DNA from: Carex sylvatica
Lineage: Eukaryota; Streptophyta; Magnoliopsida; Poales; Cyperaceae
Assembly (NCBI GenBank): GCA_964058845.1
Contig: CAXKVR010000145.1
Span: forward strand, 1-20,740
DNA length: 20,740 nt
Reading direction: 5' to 3'
Positions 8,621-17,840 of this stretch are shown here, piece after piece. A model generated the notes under the pieces. That model had not been told where the DNA came from, searched no databases, and saw only the letters and a list, made by a program, of their open reading frames with translations. The position numbers were made by a program, and so were the translations under genes. Positions within the stretch are counted from its first letter, which is position 1. The number at the start of each line of letters is the position of its first letter.

Positions 8621-8840
8621 ATCGATATTTTGGCAATGAAACATCGATGCACTTCTGTCTTCGTTAAGTCGGGCATAAAACATCGGTGCATTATCAGTGT
8701 TCTTGCAATAATAAAGTTATGGCCGTTTAAAGAGCATCGGTGCATCATCGATGTTTTGACAATGAAACATCGATGCGCACTTCTTCCATCGTTAAGTCGG
8801 ATATAAAGCATCGGTGCATTATTGGTGTTTTTGCACGAAA
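8621..8840. repeat. Two-unit tandem repeat (period 126 bp) rich in CATCGATG
   Basis: Unit 1 starts at 8621 (ATCGATATTTTGGCAATGAA) and unit 2 at 8747 (ATCGATGTTTTGACAATGAA). Both continue with ACATCGATGC, then CGTTAAGTCGG, ATAAA and CATCGGTGCATTAT. The palindrome CATCGATG and its variant CATCGGTG occur repeatedly. Because of the palindromes, long frames exist on both strands: 8597-8806 plus, with repeated KHRC/HRC, and 8608-8844 minus, with HRCF. Neither resembles a known protein, and the symmetry suggests a structural or binding-site array. Confidence 0.7.
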
Positions 8841-9183
8841 ACATTATTTTTTTTTAACTTTAAACAACCATAACTTTGGCTAAGAAAGTCGAATTTGTGC
8901 TTATGACCACAATTCGAAAAAGGGAGGACGAGACGGATCCGAATTTTGTCCGAGGGGGATCTGAAGGAATCAAATTGAAAAAAAACGTCGTTTAGTGTCT
9001 CAAAAATTCAGTTTAAGTTTTCTATCAACGGTAGATATACAACGACCAGTATTGATTTTTTCAAAAGCCTAAGAGATTATTGAAGAACCCATATAATTAT
9101 TTTAAAATGTATTTACTATTTATTGTGTGCATTTGCTTATTTTTTAATGGATTACAGTTTATTATTATTCAAAGATCATTAAA

Positions 9184-9400
9184 ATTATCTACGATTGTTC
9201 AATATATGTCCTTTACACGATAATAATAATTATTTTTTAAAATTCAAAGAGATATAGTGCAACGGGGGTTTTATAGTTCAAAAAAAAAAAAATTCAAACC
9301 ACAAGAATTATCTATGATTGTTCAATATATATCCTTAACATGATATTTTTTTTTTTTCAAAATTCAAAGAGAAATAGTGCAACTGAATTTTTATAGTGGA
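9184..9400. repeat. Two-unit tandem duplication (period about 120 bp) in the right arm
   Basis: ATTATCTACGATTGTTCAAT near 9184 recurs as ATTATCTATGATTGTTCAAT near 9307. AATTCAAAGAGATATAGTGC at 9241 recurs as AATTCAAAGAGAAATAGTGC at 9361. The left arm has only one copy of the GCACTATATCTCTTTGAATT block (near 8489), so the duplication is specific to the right arm. Confidence 0.75.
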
Positions 9401-9401
9401 A

Positions 9402-9555
9402 AAAATCCCAAGTCGGAGGAATTTTCTGCAACTTGGGGCCATAATTACATGTCGCAGCAAAAAAAAAAAAAAACTCCCAAATCACTAGAATTTCCTGCTA
9501 CTTGAGGCTATAATTCTATGTGTAGCAAAAAAAAAAAATCTCAAGTCGTAGGAAG
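9402..9555. repeat. Three degenerate CAAGTCG modules separated by A runs
   Basis: Modules of about 65 bp run from an A-rich tract through a CCCAAGTCGGAGGAATTT-like block to TGCAACTTGGGGCCATAATT and a GTCGCAGC-like end. Further modules follow near 9475 and 9539. They are variants of the hairpin units of the left arm. Confidence 0.65.
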
Positions 9556-9643
9556 GTATTTTTAATTTTTTTTTTTTCAAAATCTTAGTTATTTTTAATA
9601 AAATATATTAAAAAATAGATAAAAAAAATGTCGGCACTATCTC

Positions 9644-10590
9644 TTGTGAATTTTTAAAATAAGAAGTTTGATCTCATCTTTATTTAAAAAATAAAACTAT
9701 AAAAAAAGTCTCATGAGTGCTCATATCGCCATTCGCCAGTCCATTCACTTTTATCTTGCTCAACTCTTTTCTATATTGGATTGGATGATAGTGGACATAT
9801 GCAATATAAAATAATAAAAGTACACCTAATAAAAAAAAACACCAAGTGTCATCCACTAAAATTAGTTAAAATATTATTTAAATTGCTCAGGTGGATGAAG
9901 TGTTGGAATATAAAATATAGTTAATATGATCACTTACAGATGGTCAATTGACAGTTATCTGTAAAATACCTAAGTCCATTTTATTCTACCTAAGTATCAA
10001 TTTATTTTTATTTTTATGAATTTAATACGTTGGTAACTACTTGATGTACATTACTATATAATTTGAAATATTAATTATAGAAGCAGAATCAAGCTTTCAA
10101 ACGTTTAGTTAGAAGTCAATTATGTAAATTTCTTTTACGGTGAATGGAGATATTTTTACAATACTATGACATTTTATTCTAAATTATATAAAAATATCAT
10201 ACATAAATTAAAATAAATTAAAATAGAAGTCAATAGACCTCATTACTTCTGCTCAAAGTTCACCTCTGATTATTCATCAATCAATACTGACAGATGCACT
10301 TAATTATCATCATAACTCATGCTTCATTAGAATAATACATATGTTTACTAAAATACCCTAATTTCAACTAGTCATGACCATAAAAATAAAATGGATGTTA
10401 ATACACAGCTTTGCATAAATATACAATAACAATGTAACTTTTGCATAATTATACACAATATTTTATGAAACAAAATATAACACTACATGCAACAACCAAA
10501 TCAAATTCTAATTTAAATTATAAATAAGCAATAAAAATATTGTCATACTATCATAGAAGTTCATGTCCTGATAATAACTTAATATCAGTA
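9644..10590. other. AT-rich spacer
   Basis: No gene, foldback element or simple repeat of note was found in this stretch of nearly 950 bp. It contains no long reading frame. Confidence 0.55.
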
Positions 10591-10599
10591 ATGAAATAA

Positions 10600-11012
10600 G
10601 AGTAGAACTAGGGTGTTCTTAAGTTCACCAAAGTGTTTGGTGAGCTTAACTTTAAAATTCATCAAATCGATTTCAAATGACGAATTCGAACAGTTGGAAA
10701 CCACCTATCTTACGTGTGATGCATCTACATTTAAAATTTTTAAACATTTGAATTAGTTTAGTATAAAGTCAATCGGTCAAAATTAGAAGGTTAATAAATT
10801 AATTTTAGTGCATTCATTTTTTGAACGTTTTTTTACCGCTTGACTTTATACTAAATTAATTCGAATGTTTAAAATTTTCACATGTAGACTCATCACTCGA
10901 AAGATAGACGGATTTCAACGGTTCAGATTCATCATTTAAAATAAATTTGACGAATTTTGGAGTTAAGCTCACCAAATACTCTGGTGAGCTTAAGAACACC
11001 CTAGTTCTACTC
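10600..11012. mobile_element. Mutator-like MITE, family D (413 bp, perfect TIRs)
   Basis: Identical 9-bp TSDs ATGAAATAA lie at 10591-10599 and 11013-11021. The first 24 bases (GAGTAGAACTAGGGTGTTCT plus TAAG) are the exact inverse of the last 24. The arms continue inward with diverged pairing, including TTAGTATAAAGTCAA near 10758 against TTGACTTTATACTAA near 10841. Perfect tips and TSD suggest one of the younger insertions here. It has no coding capacity. A 62-codon minus frame (10856-11044) crosses its right boundary and is not a gene. Confidence 0.93.
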
Positions 11013-11021
11013 ATGAAATAA

Positions 11022-11618
11022 ATTCCAAGGATCATAGGTTGCAAACCACCCCCTCCATTTCTACAGAAATGGAGAATAAAGAGGATAACTGCTTTTGTTT
11101 GTTCTATTTTGTGATGCTTGGTTGTGGTCCACTACCTCAGACAGGAATGATTCAGATAAGCACTTCATGCAATCTTTGTGGATCCAACCAAATTTAGGTA
11201 GCCTCATGAGATTTGTTTATGCTACCCTTTGTACTAAACACTGTTTTTTTCCCCACTTTATTTGTTTGCAAGATTTTTTGGCATCCCAACCGAAAGTGGA
11301 ATCCTCAATGTCAAGCTCAATAAATAATTTCAAAAACAATAAAATCATGTACTTTACTCTGTTTATTTTTATTCTGATATTATAAAAAGAGGGAGGAACA
11401 ACATGACAAATGACAATGATGCATATGAATATATGATAAGTATAAAAAGTTAATGAAATTTAGTACATATTATACTATTGATTAAACAATTTAAATTTTC
11501 TACAATATCATATAATTAATTACTCTCGTACATCAAACAAAACTTAAATTTTATGAAATTTGACTGATGATTATTAATATCTCCAATATCACACTTTCCA
11601 ACTATATTTTAATATATC
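11022..11618. other. Spacer between two Mutator-like MITEs
   Basis: No gene is assigned. A perfect hairpin CTCCATTTCT-AC-AGAAATGGAG lies at 11053-11074. A 96-codon plus frame at 11095-11385 has fairly balanced composition in its first 60 residues but resembles no family I know. It could be a fragment of an old gene or chance. Confidence 0.4.
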
Positions 11619-12003
11619 AGGAGGGCTCAAATGCCTCATTGTTTCATGCCCCAATCGTACATCAACATATTTATCTTCAATTTTAAAGTTCAAATAAAAG
11701 TTCTAAACATTCAACATGATATCCATGTTAAAATGTACTTAGAGATCAAATTTTATATTTTTTGAAATTATTTTACTATTCTTTAAGATAGGTACAAAAT
11801 CATTGTTTTTGAGGACCATCCAAAAACAATGATTTTATACCTATCTTAAAAAATAGTAAAAAAATTCTAAAAAATATAAAATTTGATCTTGAAGCACATT
11901 TTAACGTAGATATCATGTTAAGCAGTTTGGATCTTTTGTTTGGACTTTTAAATCGAAAATAAAGATGTTGGAGTATGAAGCAATGGGGCATTTGAGCCCT
12001 CCT
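11619..12003. mobile_element. Mutator-like MITE, family E copy 1 (385 bp)
   Basis: The ends AGGAGGGCTCAAATGCC and GGCATTTGAGCCCTCCT are exact inverses. The whole element folds back, with arms meeting at about 11805-11830 (CATTGTTTTTGAGGACCATC against CAAAAACAATG). It is the sister of the element at 17925-18313, sharing tips and inner blocks such as AAATTTTATATTTTTTG and TTTTACTATT. The flanks are AT repeats (AATATATCA / TATATATAA, 7 of 9), so the TSD is doubtful. Apparent frames on either strand are translations of the arms. Confidence 0.85.
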
Positions 12004-12479
12004 ATATATAAAATGTTGACAAAATAAATATAACCCGTTATTGATAAATAGTTCTTCCTTTTTTAAGGTGTAAAAACTATTAACTTAACTCTTGCTTTCT
12101 TCAATTTTGACAAGCATGTGAAATAACTACCAGAATAAGTACCTAAATATTTGGTAGTGTTTACATTTACCTAATCAACTTAGCTACTCTGTACCTCATA
12201 ATTAATCAATTATCATTACCTTTTCTGCATATGCATTGTTGGAGGAAAGCATGGAGGAAGGTAACAGCAGAGAGAAGGCACATGCCTCCCTCATTGAAAC
12301 AAAAATGTTAAAATACTACATTGCGCATAATCTGTTGGATTTGGATCATTAATTGCCACCAACCTCATATTTCCGAAATGAAATTCTTAGCTGAGTTATC
12401 AATATAGAAATGAAAATCCTATGGTTTTTGTGTACTTTTTACATTCATTTTACGCAGTAAAATTCATCAAAATTCATAC
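12004..12479. other. Spacer without recognised gene
   Basis: No gene or delimitable repeat is seen. Base composition is AT-rich with a few balanced patches (12240-12300) that show no readable domain. Confidence 0.45.
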
Positions 12480-12814
12480 TTTTGTTGGTGACGCTTTAAG
12501 TGGTGATTCTGATAGTGACTGCAGCTTCTCATTACTTTTGCAATTTTTAAAAATGTCTTTTATGTCTATTTTCCTTGTTTTTTATATACTTGTGTGGTAG
12601 GGTCTGTTATGCATATTTGTTGTTCTGTTTTGGTGATTGTTTGGATGTATGAGGAATTGTTGTTTGTTTTTTTGATGTTTTTAGTTGTATTTCTCAATAC
12701 TAGTAGGTGATTGTTGTTTTGGTACTTGGTACCAGTCTATTGGTACCGGTGAACAATGTATGGATTTTCATTTTAATGAAAATCGGTGGATGATTCCACT
12801 TCTTTTAAAAAAAA
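12480..12814 (+). mobile_element. Possible LINE 3' untranslated tail with poly(A)
   Basis: A TG/GTTTT-rich stretch ends TTTTAATGAAAATCGGTGGA, TGATTCCACTTCTTTT and an A8 tail at 12807-12814. T/G-rich 3' tails ending in a TTCCACTTCTTTT-like motif before poly(A) are common in plant L1-type LINEs. No ORF2 peptide is readable upstream and no TSD was found, so this rests on composition and the terminal motif only. Confidence 0.4.
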
Positions 12815-13600
12815 TCTAAATAAGTTTTAATATAAAAAACAATAAAATTGGTCCATTTGTGAGTTTTGAAGTTTTGAAAGAGAATTACGTAATTTTAAAT
12901 AGAGGAGAAAATACGTAATTTTAAAGTTTAGGTTGGGAATATATTTTTTGAAAGAAAGATGAAAATCTAGCGTACCAAATTTTATTTAATTGTCTATAAA
13001 TGACCTCTCATTCAGATTTCAAATCCACAACCTCCCATCCAAATTTCACTAATAGAAAAAAGTTGTAGTCCTCTTGTTTTTCTTACAAATTGATTGTGTC
13101 AAATTTTAAAAAATTAACACCGTTAAATTGGATATATTGTAAATTTTATGTTATTTGTTCCATGATTTAAAAAATATATGTATGTTATTTTTCTTCTATT
13201 CGGACGTATTCGGACTTTATTGGCACACATCCTTTCACGCGCTGTTTTGAATAGCGTGGCTATTCTGACATGGACCCATTTTTGTTCATGTCTAATTGCA
13301 ATAGGAAATTACAAGAAATATACATAGAATGTGACAAAACACATGAATCTTGGATGTCTTAGGAGTACAGTATGAGAACAATTTTCACTCAGAATATTAT
13401 GAATGTCGATCTGTATTATATTAAAAATAATAATTAAAAGCTTGGTAGTTGCATTTTTGCGGTTGGAAACATTTCTATTTCCTCAAGCAACCACTCATTC
13501 CAAAGACATCCGGCCCGGTCAGGTGTTTACTTTTGACTTTGGAGCCCCTAGAAAGATGTGAAATTATGTAGGGGTGGGTACTTCTGGTCCCTAATGTAGG
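12815..13600. other. Spacer without recognised gene
   Basis: No gene is recognised. TACGTAATTTTAAA is repeated near 12886 and 12913. The part from 13200 to 13560 has less extreme composition but no domain or long frame. Confidence 0.45.
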
Positions 13601-13606
13601 AACACT

Positions 13607-13751
13607 ATCCTCTGCAGAGCTTTTAATTTGGTCCGTTCGTTTTGATCGAACAGATCAGATCAGATCTCAAAATTTAGGCCTCCTCTGATTTAGTCCGTCT
13701 GATTAAAACAAACGGACCAGATTAAAAGCTTCGCGTTGCTCTGCAGAGAAT
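13607..13751. mobile_element. Foldback MITE with CTCTGCAGAG ends
   Basis: CTCTGCAGAG, itself a palindrome, occurs at 13610-13619 and 13739-13748. Inside it, CTTTTAATTTGGTCCGTT (left) pairs with AACGGACCAGATTAAAAG (right), and GTTTTGATC with GATTAAAAC. The left arm lacks about 10 bp (AACGCGAAG-like) present in the right arm. I see no clear TSD, so the superfamily is unassigned. Confidence 0.72.
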
Positions 13752-13847
13752 ACTCCGCAGATGATACTCTCCCCTCTATTGTCTACCTTGACTACTGGGA
13801 CCCACCAACACATGAAACAGTAGTGGAATCCGCGTCTTTTGTTAGGA

Positions 13848-14053
13848 ATTCAGATCCAGTGGAATCCGCGTCTCAATTTTTTGGTTTTAGATCAGAGCCG
13901 TCCGATTCGAATCTACGACAAATTATTTCGAAGTGGAGCGCACACAATTCGAGCGATAAATTCAAATTTCGAGGCAATTCCGTACGATGGATTCGAATCA
14001 GACGATCCCGATCTAAAACTCAAAAGTTAGATTACTTTAGAAGATCCGGACCC
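13848..14053. mobile_element. Foldback element, family F copy 1
   Basis: The left part (about 13861-13915), with GGTTTTAGATCAGAGCCGTC then CGATTCGAATC, is matched in inverse at about 13989-14053 (reverse complement GAGTTTTAGATCGGGATCGT then CTGATTCGAATCC). A 12-bp direct repeat CTTTTGTTAGGA lies just outside at 13836-13847 and 14054-14065 and may be the target duplication. A 16-bp duplication AGTGGAATCCGCGTCT occurs at 13822-13837 and 13858-13873. The 121-codon plus frame over this region (13736-14101) crosses the foldback and is most likely non-coding. Confidence 0.68.
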
Positions 14054-14189
14054 CTTTTGTTAGGAGATGAGATGATGCATTTTCTGAATTTGAAAACTTG
14101 ATGAGCTAACTTAACTAAAAATAATCGAAAAAAAGGTTGATTATTAAAATAAAAAAATTAAAATAAAAATTAAAAAAAAAAGCGTAAGT

Positions 14190-14490
14190 ACCGAACTAAA
14201 ATTTCGTTGCACTCCGGGAATGTATTGAACTTTGGTTTGTATATCCTCTTTCACCCCGTTGTATACAAGGTTATACAATTTGTAAAAAGAAATAGAAAAA
14301 AGAGTGTACCGATTCAAAATTTCGGTACACCCCCTTTTTTGGGATCTGATATAGTTAGATTTTTGTTTTTGTCTATTTTCACGTGAAAAAAGGAGTATTG
14401 AATCAAAATTTTGGTGCACCCCAAGATTCAATACTTGCGTTAATTAAAGTTTTGGTGCACCTTAGAGGTACTGAATTTTTAATTCAGTAC
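14190..14490. repeat. Four degenerate hairpin units of ACTGAATTAAAATTTTGGTGCACC type
   Basis: Related motifs have GCAC/ACAC anchors near 14209, 14327, 14416 and 14457. The second is a perfect 9-bp inverted pair (GTGTACCGA / TCGGTACAC). After the fourth comes TACTGAATT-TTT-AATTCAGTA. The spacings (118, 89 and 41) are not multiples of three. The minus-strand frame over them (14144-14431) shows similar peptides in shifting phase, which argues against coding. A CACGTG lies at 14380-14385. It is an old tandem or foldback array of unknown family. Confidence 0.6.
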
Positions 14491-14742
14491 TTGTATTATT
14501 TTTTTATAAGAAAAAAAATCAACCTCTTTTTCTATAATTATTATTTTTTAATTATAAAAAATAAAAATAAATCCTGATTGGGTGCTCCATGAATGAAATT
14601 CAATGCTAATAATTAAATAACTATTGGTGACAAACGGATCAATTTTTTATTTGTTATTATATTAACAAATATAAATCATTAAATATATATTAAAATATTT
14701 TAATTATTTAAATATAAAAAATATGAAATTTTTACATTTTTT

Positions 14743-15273
14743 CAAGGTTCTAAATAGCGATTATTGCAGCATAGCAGGGAGATAAAAAAATATTACCGCG
14801 AATAGTATAGCTATAACAAAAGTTATTGTACATAGTGTTTTTTTTTAAAATATATTTTATATTTCTACTAATTATCAACATTATTTAAAGTCTCATAAAG
14901 CAAAAAAAAAACAAATTGATTAAGTTCTAATATTCATATTGAACCAATACAAAATCCGAATTGTCATTCAAAATATCTCTAGTAATATCATAAACTATCA
15001 ATATTTTTTCTATTCAAAATATCACAAGTACCATATATTAAGTATCATTTTACTACATATTCAAATTAATAATTCTTTAGATTAGTCGGACTAGGACACG
15101 ACATTATCAGTTTGGACTTTAAAGCAGCCCAATTAAATTGCACAAAAAAAGAAGGTCTATGTATCATAGCAGACCGCTATTACCGCTATAGATCGTAGCT
15201 CGATTAGCATAGTTCTATCCCGTAGCTTAGATTTTTAGGTCTAAAACTGCTATAGCTAACTATTTATAACATG
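14743..15273. mobile_element. hAT-like element, GTTCTAAATAG family copy 1 (531 bp)
   Basis: Identical 8-bp TSDs CATTTTTT lie at 14735-14742 and 15274-15281. The left end CAAGGTTCTAAATAGCGATT pairs with the reverse complement of the right end, CATGTTATAAATAGTTAGC. Both ends continue into GCTATAGC-type sequence, and a second cluster of CGCTAT motifs lies at 15174-15195. The same tips occur in the shorter element at 17617-17778. It has no transposase. Confidence 0.8.
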
Positions 15274-15281
15274 CATTTTTT

Positions 15282-16368
15282 CGATAGTTACCAAGAGAGA
15301 GTTTAAAGACCTACAATTTGGTTTGTTGATTTTATTAGCTCTTGATGTATATTGAAATAAAATTGAAATGCTGTGAATTTTGTGTATGCATATAGCATAA
15401 TATAAAATATTTAATCAAATAGTTTTATTATTTAAAAGTTTTAATAAAAAAATTGAGTTAATTTTATTGGCACCGATGCAGCGCTAATAATCATGGACAT
15501 TGGATTCCTTGTCATAAATGAGAAAAAAAAAAATAGAAAATTATTTAATTGAGGCATGCTAACTTTTGTTATGGAATAAAAGAGTAAAAGAATAAAAGAA
15601 GAAGAAGCACAGTTTTTATGTTGCGCTCAACTTATTTCAATTTTGTTATGAAACCAAGTTGTGGATTCAGCCACCAGTTCAACCCTTAAAATTGTTGTAG
15701 CGATTTGATATGGTTCTGAAAAATTCTTCTACATCTCTCTCTCCGAACACTAAAGTACAGTATCCAATTCATTTGCCTTACTGGCATTTGTGAGGAATGC
15801 AGAATGGTGTTATTATTTTATATTTTATAGTCTTTATTGAATATCATTTAATCAAACATAAACTCATAAAATTAATTAAAAAAATAAAAAATAAACTAGC
15901 AAATCAAAGAAAGCACATGCTTTATTAATTATTATTCAACTTAACAACATTACTATTCATTTAATTTATTGACATTATTATTCACTTTACTTAAAATTCC
16001 TAATGAAACAGTTCGATTCAATAGTAATTATGATAATAGCAACGAAGGTAGCGTGTCAATAATTCTCATTAAATTTTCTGTGCCGCAACAAATCAAATCT
16101 GTATAATTGTTCGGTCATAATTTATTAATGAAGAGTAACAGTGACAATAAATCCGAAATTTGGGACCCACAAGGAGTTGAAATTCATGCACAACTGGACC
16201 TGTCTTTTAATCGTGGTGCTGATAAAAAAGCAAGTCGATTTCAATGATTTAGTGGCTCGAACAACAACAATTAGCATCTGATTGTGACGTGTGAAATACG
16301 ATTAGGTGGGGCTAATTTTTGTATCTGTGTAGCGTATCATGGGGGCATATTCATTGTATTATCCTCTA
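15282..16368. other. AT-rich spacer
   Basis: No gene, long frame or foldback element could be supported in this stretch of about 1.1 kb. It contains only short A/T runs and a purine-rich patch near 15580-15610. Confidence 0.55.
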
Positions 16369-16601
16369 CGGTGTGTTTGGATGAAGGTTTAAGTTAGTGA
16401 GAATAGTGAGCTAACTTAAATTTAAGATAGTGAGCTAATTTAACTTTTAATTGAGTTAGTAAAATAGCATGCTAAGTCACAAAAGGCAAATAAATAATAG
16501 TATCTTTTTGCTAATTCAAGCACATCCAAATATAAAATAGTAGTTCAGAATAGTAGCTAATTCGGGTTAGCACTATTCTTTGCCTTATCCAAACGCACCC
16601 C
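16369..16601. mobile_element. Foldback MITE with GGTGTGTTTGGAT ends (233 bp)
   Basis: The left end GGTGTGTTTGGATGAAGG pairs with the reverse complement of the right end, GGGGTGCGTTTGGATAAGG. Further inward, GAATAGTGAGCTAACTT pairs with the inverse of the AGCTAATTCGGGTTAGCAC-type arm. Subterminal GTTAGTGAG/GAGCTAA motifs recur several times in the left arm. No clean TSD was found, and hAT or PIF/Harbinger affinity cannot be separated. Confidence 0.75.
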
Positions 16602-16628
16602 TAAATATTAAAAGAGCGATGTGATTTC

Positions 16629-17064
16629 TAGGGTGTTAAGTGGAAGCGAAAATATCTGTATAATAACGAAATAAAATATTTATTCTTATCTGTCTTTTTG
16701 AATACGGTACGGATTGGATAAACGGATAAAAAGTGCTATTAACATCTTGATTTGTGCTTTCGATAAAATATTTTTCAAAACAAGAAAATAAAATATTAAA
16801 TACAACTCATTTGTATTATGAAACTTTAATAAAATACAAAACTTTATTGTATCATGTATAATCTTTATACAAAATATATATCTATATATTATTTTATTTT
16901 TAAAAATTATCTTATACGATAACGGGTAAGATAATGAAAAAAAATTATTATTCTTACCCATACCCCATAAGCTAATGAAAAAAAAAAAAATCTTACCCTT
17001 ACCTATGTTTTTGGATACAATACAGATCAGGTAAACGGATAAAAGGGTGTCATTGACACCCCTA
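16629..17064. mobile_element. hAT-like non-autonomous element (436 bp)
   Basis: Identical 8-bp TSDs GTGATTTC lie at 16621-16628 and 17065-17072. The left end TAGGGTGTTAA and the reverse complement of the right end, TAGGGGTGTCAA, form the TIR. GGATAAACGGATAAAA near 16717 and GGTAAACGGATAAAA near 17030 include the AAACGG hexamer known as a binding site of the Ac transposase. This supports hAT affinity, though here it is only a motif match. The 144-codon minus frame (16686-17120) spans the element and its right boundary, is Ile/Lys/Phe-rich and is not a recognisable protein. Confidence 0.85.
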
Positions 17065-17072
17065 GTGATTTC

Positions 17073-17608
17073 ACAACTTAATCCATATTTGTAAATTTCA
17101 TTTTTTTTTTCTTTGAACAAGTTTTTGGTCTTATATATATATATTTTTTTATTAAGGAGAAAATCATTTGATTTTTTTTTTAATTTAACAAAACTCTTAA
17201 TTTTTAAAATAACATTTAAATTTGATAGTCAACATTATACGCATGATATATATTATTTAGATATTAATATATACAAAAATGATGAGATCTTATGTATGTT
17301 TTATTGTATATGAAATAACTCGAAATTAATATCCTTGATGTATCAACAAATAATACCAAAATTATATGAAAATTAATTGTTAGGCTATTCGTAAGTCCAA
17401 TAACATTACTATAAGTTTAATTTTCAATTTATTATAATTTAAAAAATATATATTGTTAATATAGTCAAAATAACCATGTTCAAGTATCCTCCCCTTTTTG
17501 TGAAGTGACCCATCATAAAAAACCCATCTTAATATACTGTTAATGATGACTTCCAATCTGAATATACTGTTAATGAAAACATTAAACATCATATTCTTAT
17601 ACTTATTT
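17073..17608. other. AT-rich spacer
   Basis: No gene is recognised. AATATACTGTTAATGA is duplicated at about 17532 and 17562. TA-rich simple sequence occurs near 17130-17150. Short frames on both strands are low complexity. Confidence 0.5.
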
Positions 17609-17616
17609 GTTCTAGA

Positions 17617-17778
17617 CAGGGTTCTAAATAGTTACGCTGTAGCTTTTTCGAACCTTAAAAGTTATAACGCTATTAACTGCTTTTCTTTTATAATGATTCT
17701 AAATAGCTAATTATGATTGCGCTATAACTTTTTCGAACCTTAAAAGCTATAGCGATATAATCGCTATTTAGAACATTG
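17617..17778. mobile_element. hAT-like element, GTTCTAAATAG family copy 2 (162 bp)
   Basis: The left end CAGGGTTCTAAATAG pairs with the reverse complement of the right end, CAATGTTCTAAATAG. The flanks GTTCTAGA (17609-17616) and GTTCTATA (17779-17786) agree at 7 of 8 positions. The interior contains two direct copies of a block with CTTTTTCGAACCTTAAAAG (about 17642 and 17730), each preceded by a TTCTAAATAG copy. The element may therefore be a partial tandem duplication. It shares tips with 14743-15273. Confidence 0.75.
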
Positions 17779-17840
17779 GTTCTATATCAAATTTGAACAC
17801 TGAATCTTGTGGTTTTATTATACAGTACACTATGCAATCC

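Larger units (their letters stand above)
8314..9634. mobile_element. Mutator-like element with long, unequal inverted arms (1321 bp)
   Basis: Identical 9-bp TSDs CACTATCTC lie at 8305-8313 and 9635-9643. The element begins CCGACATTTTTTAATATATT and ends in its inverse (ATGTCGG at the tip, with a short A/T insertion near it). The left arm is about 8314-8590 and the right arm about 9055-9634. Blocks around 8505-8590 (for example AATAATCTCTTAGGCTTTTG) are matched in inverse near 9057-9130. The right arm is longer because it contains tandem duplications. The core (8591-9054) has a two-unit tandem repeat and no recognisable transposase. Because the TSD itself starts CACTA, the element could be mistaken for CACTA-type. 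The matched CCGACAT tips inside a 9-bp duplication argue for Mutator-like. Confidence 0.85.

Noticed and set aside
8305..9643. CACTA-type transposon suggested by CACTATCTC at the left border
   Set aside because: CACTATCTC occurs in the same orientation on both sides, so it is a 9-bp target duplication. The inverted tips are CCGACAT, which fits Mutator-like.
11095..11385. 96-codon plus frame between two MITEs
   Set aside because: Composition is fairly balanced, but no family is recognised, there is no promoter or splice context, and the C-terminal third is low complexity.
12720..12752. GGTACC-rich cluster (GGTACTTGGTACC, GGTACCGG)
   Set aside because: Short and within the presumed LINE tail; no sign of function.
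13736..14101. 121-codon plus-strand frame with balanced amino-acid composition
   Set aside because: It crosses a foldback element and includes a 16-bp tandem duplication. No domain is recognisable and the DNA-level palindrome explains the open frame.
14144..14431. Minus-strand frame with repeated GVHQNF-like peptides
   Set aside because: The repeats are spaced by 118 and 89 bp and so change phase. The similarity is a by-product of DNA hairpin repeats.
16686..17120. 144-codon minus-strand frame, the longest in the window
   Set aside because: It spans a hAT-like MITE and extends past its right TSD, is dominated by Ile, Lys and Phe, and matches no known protein pattern.
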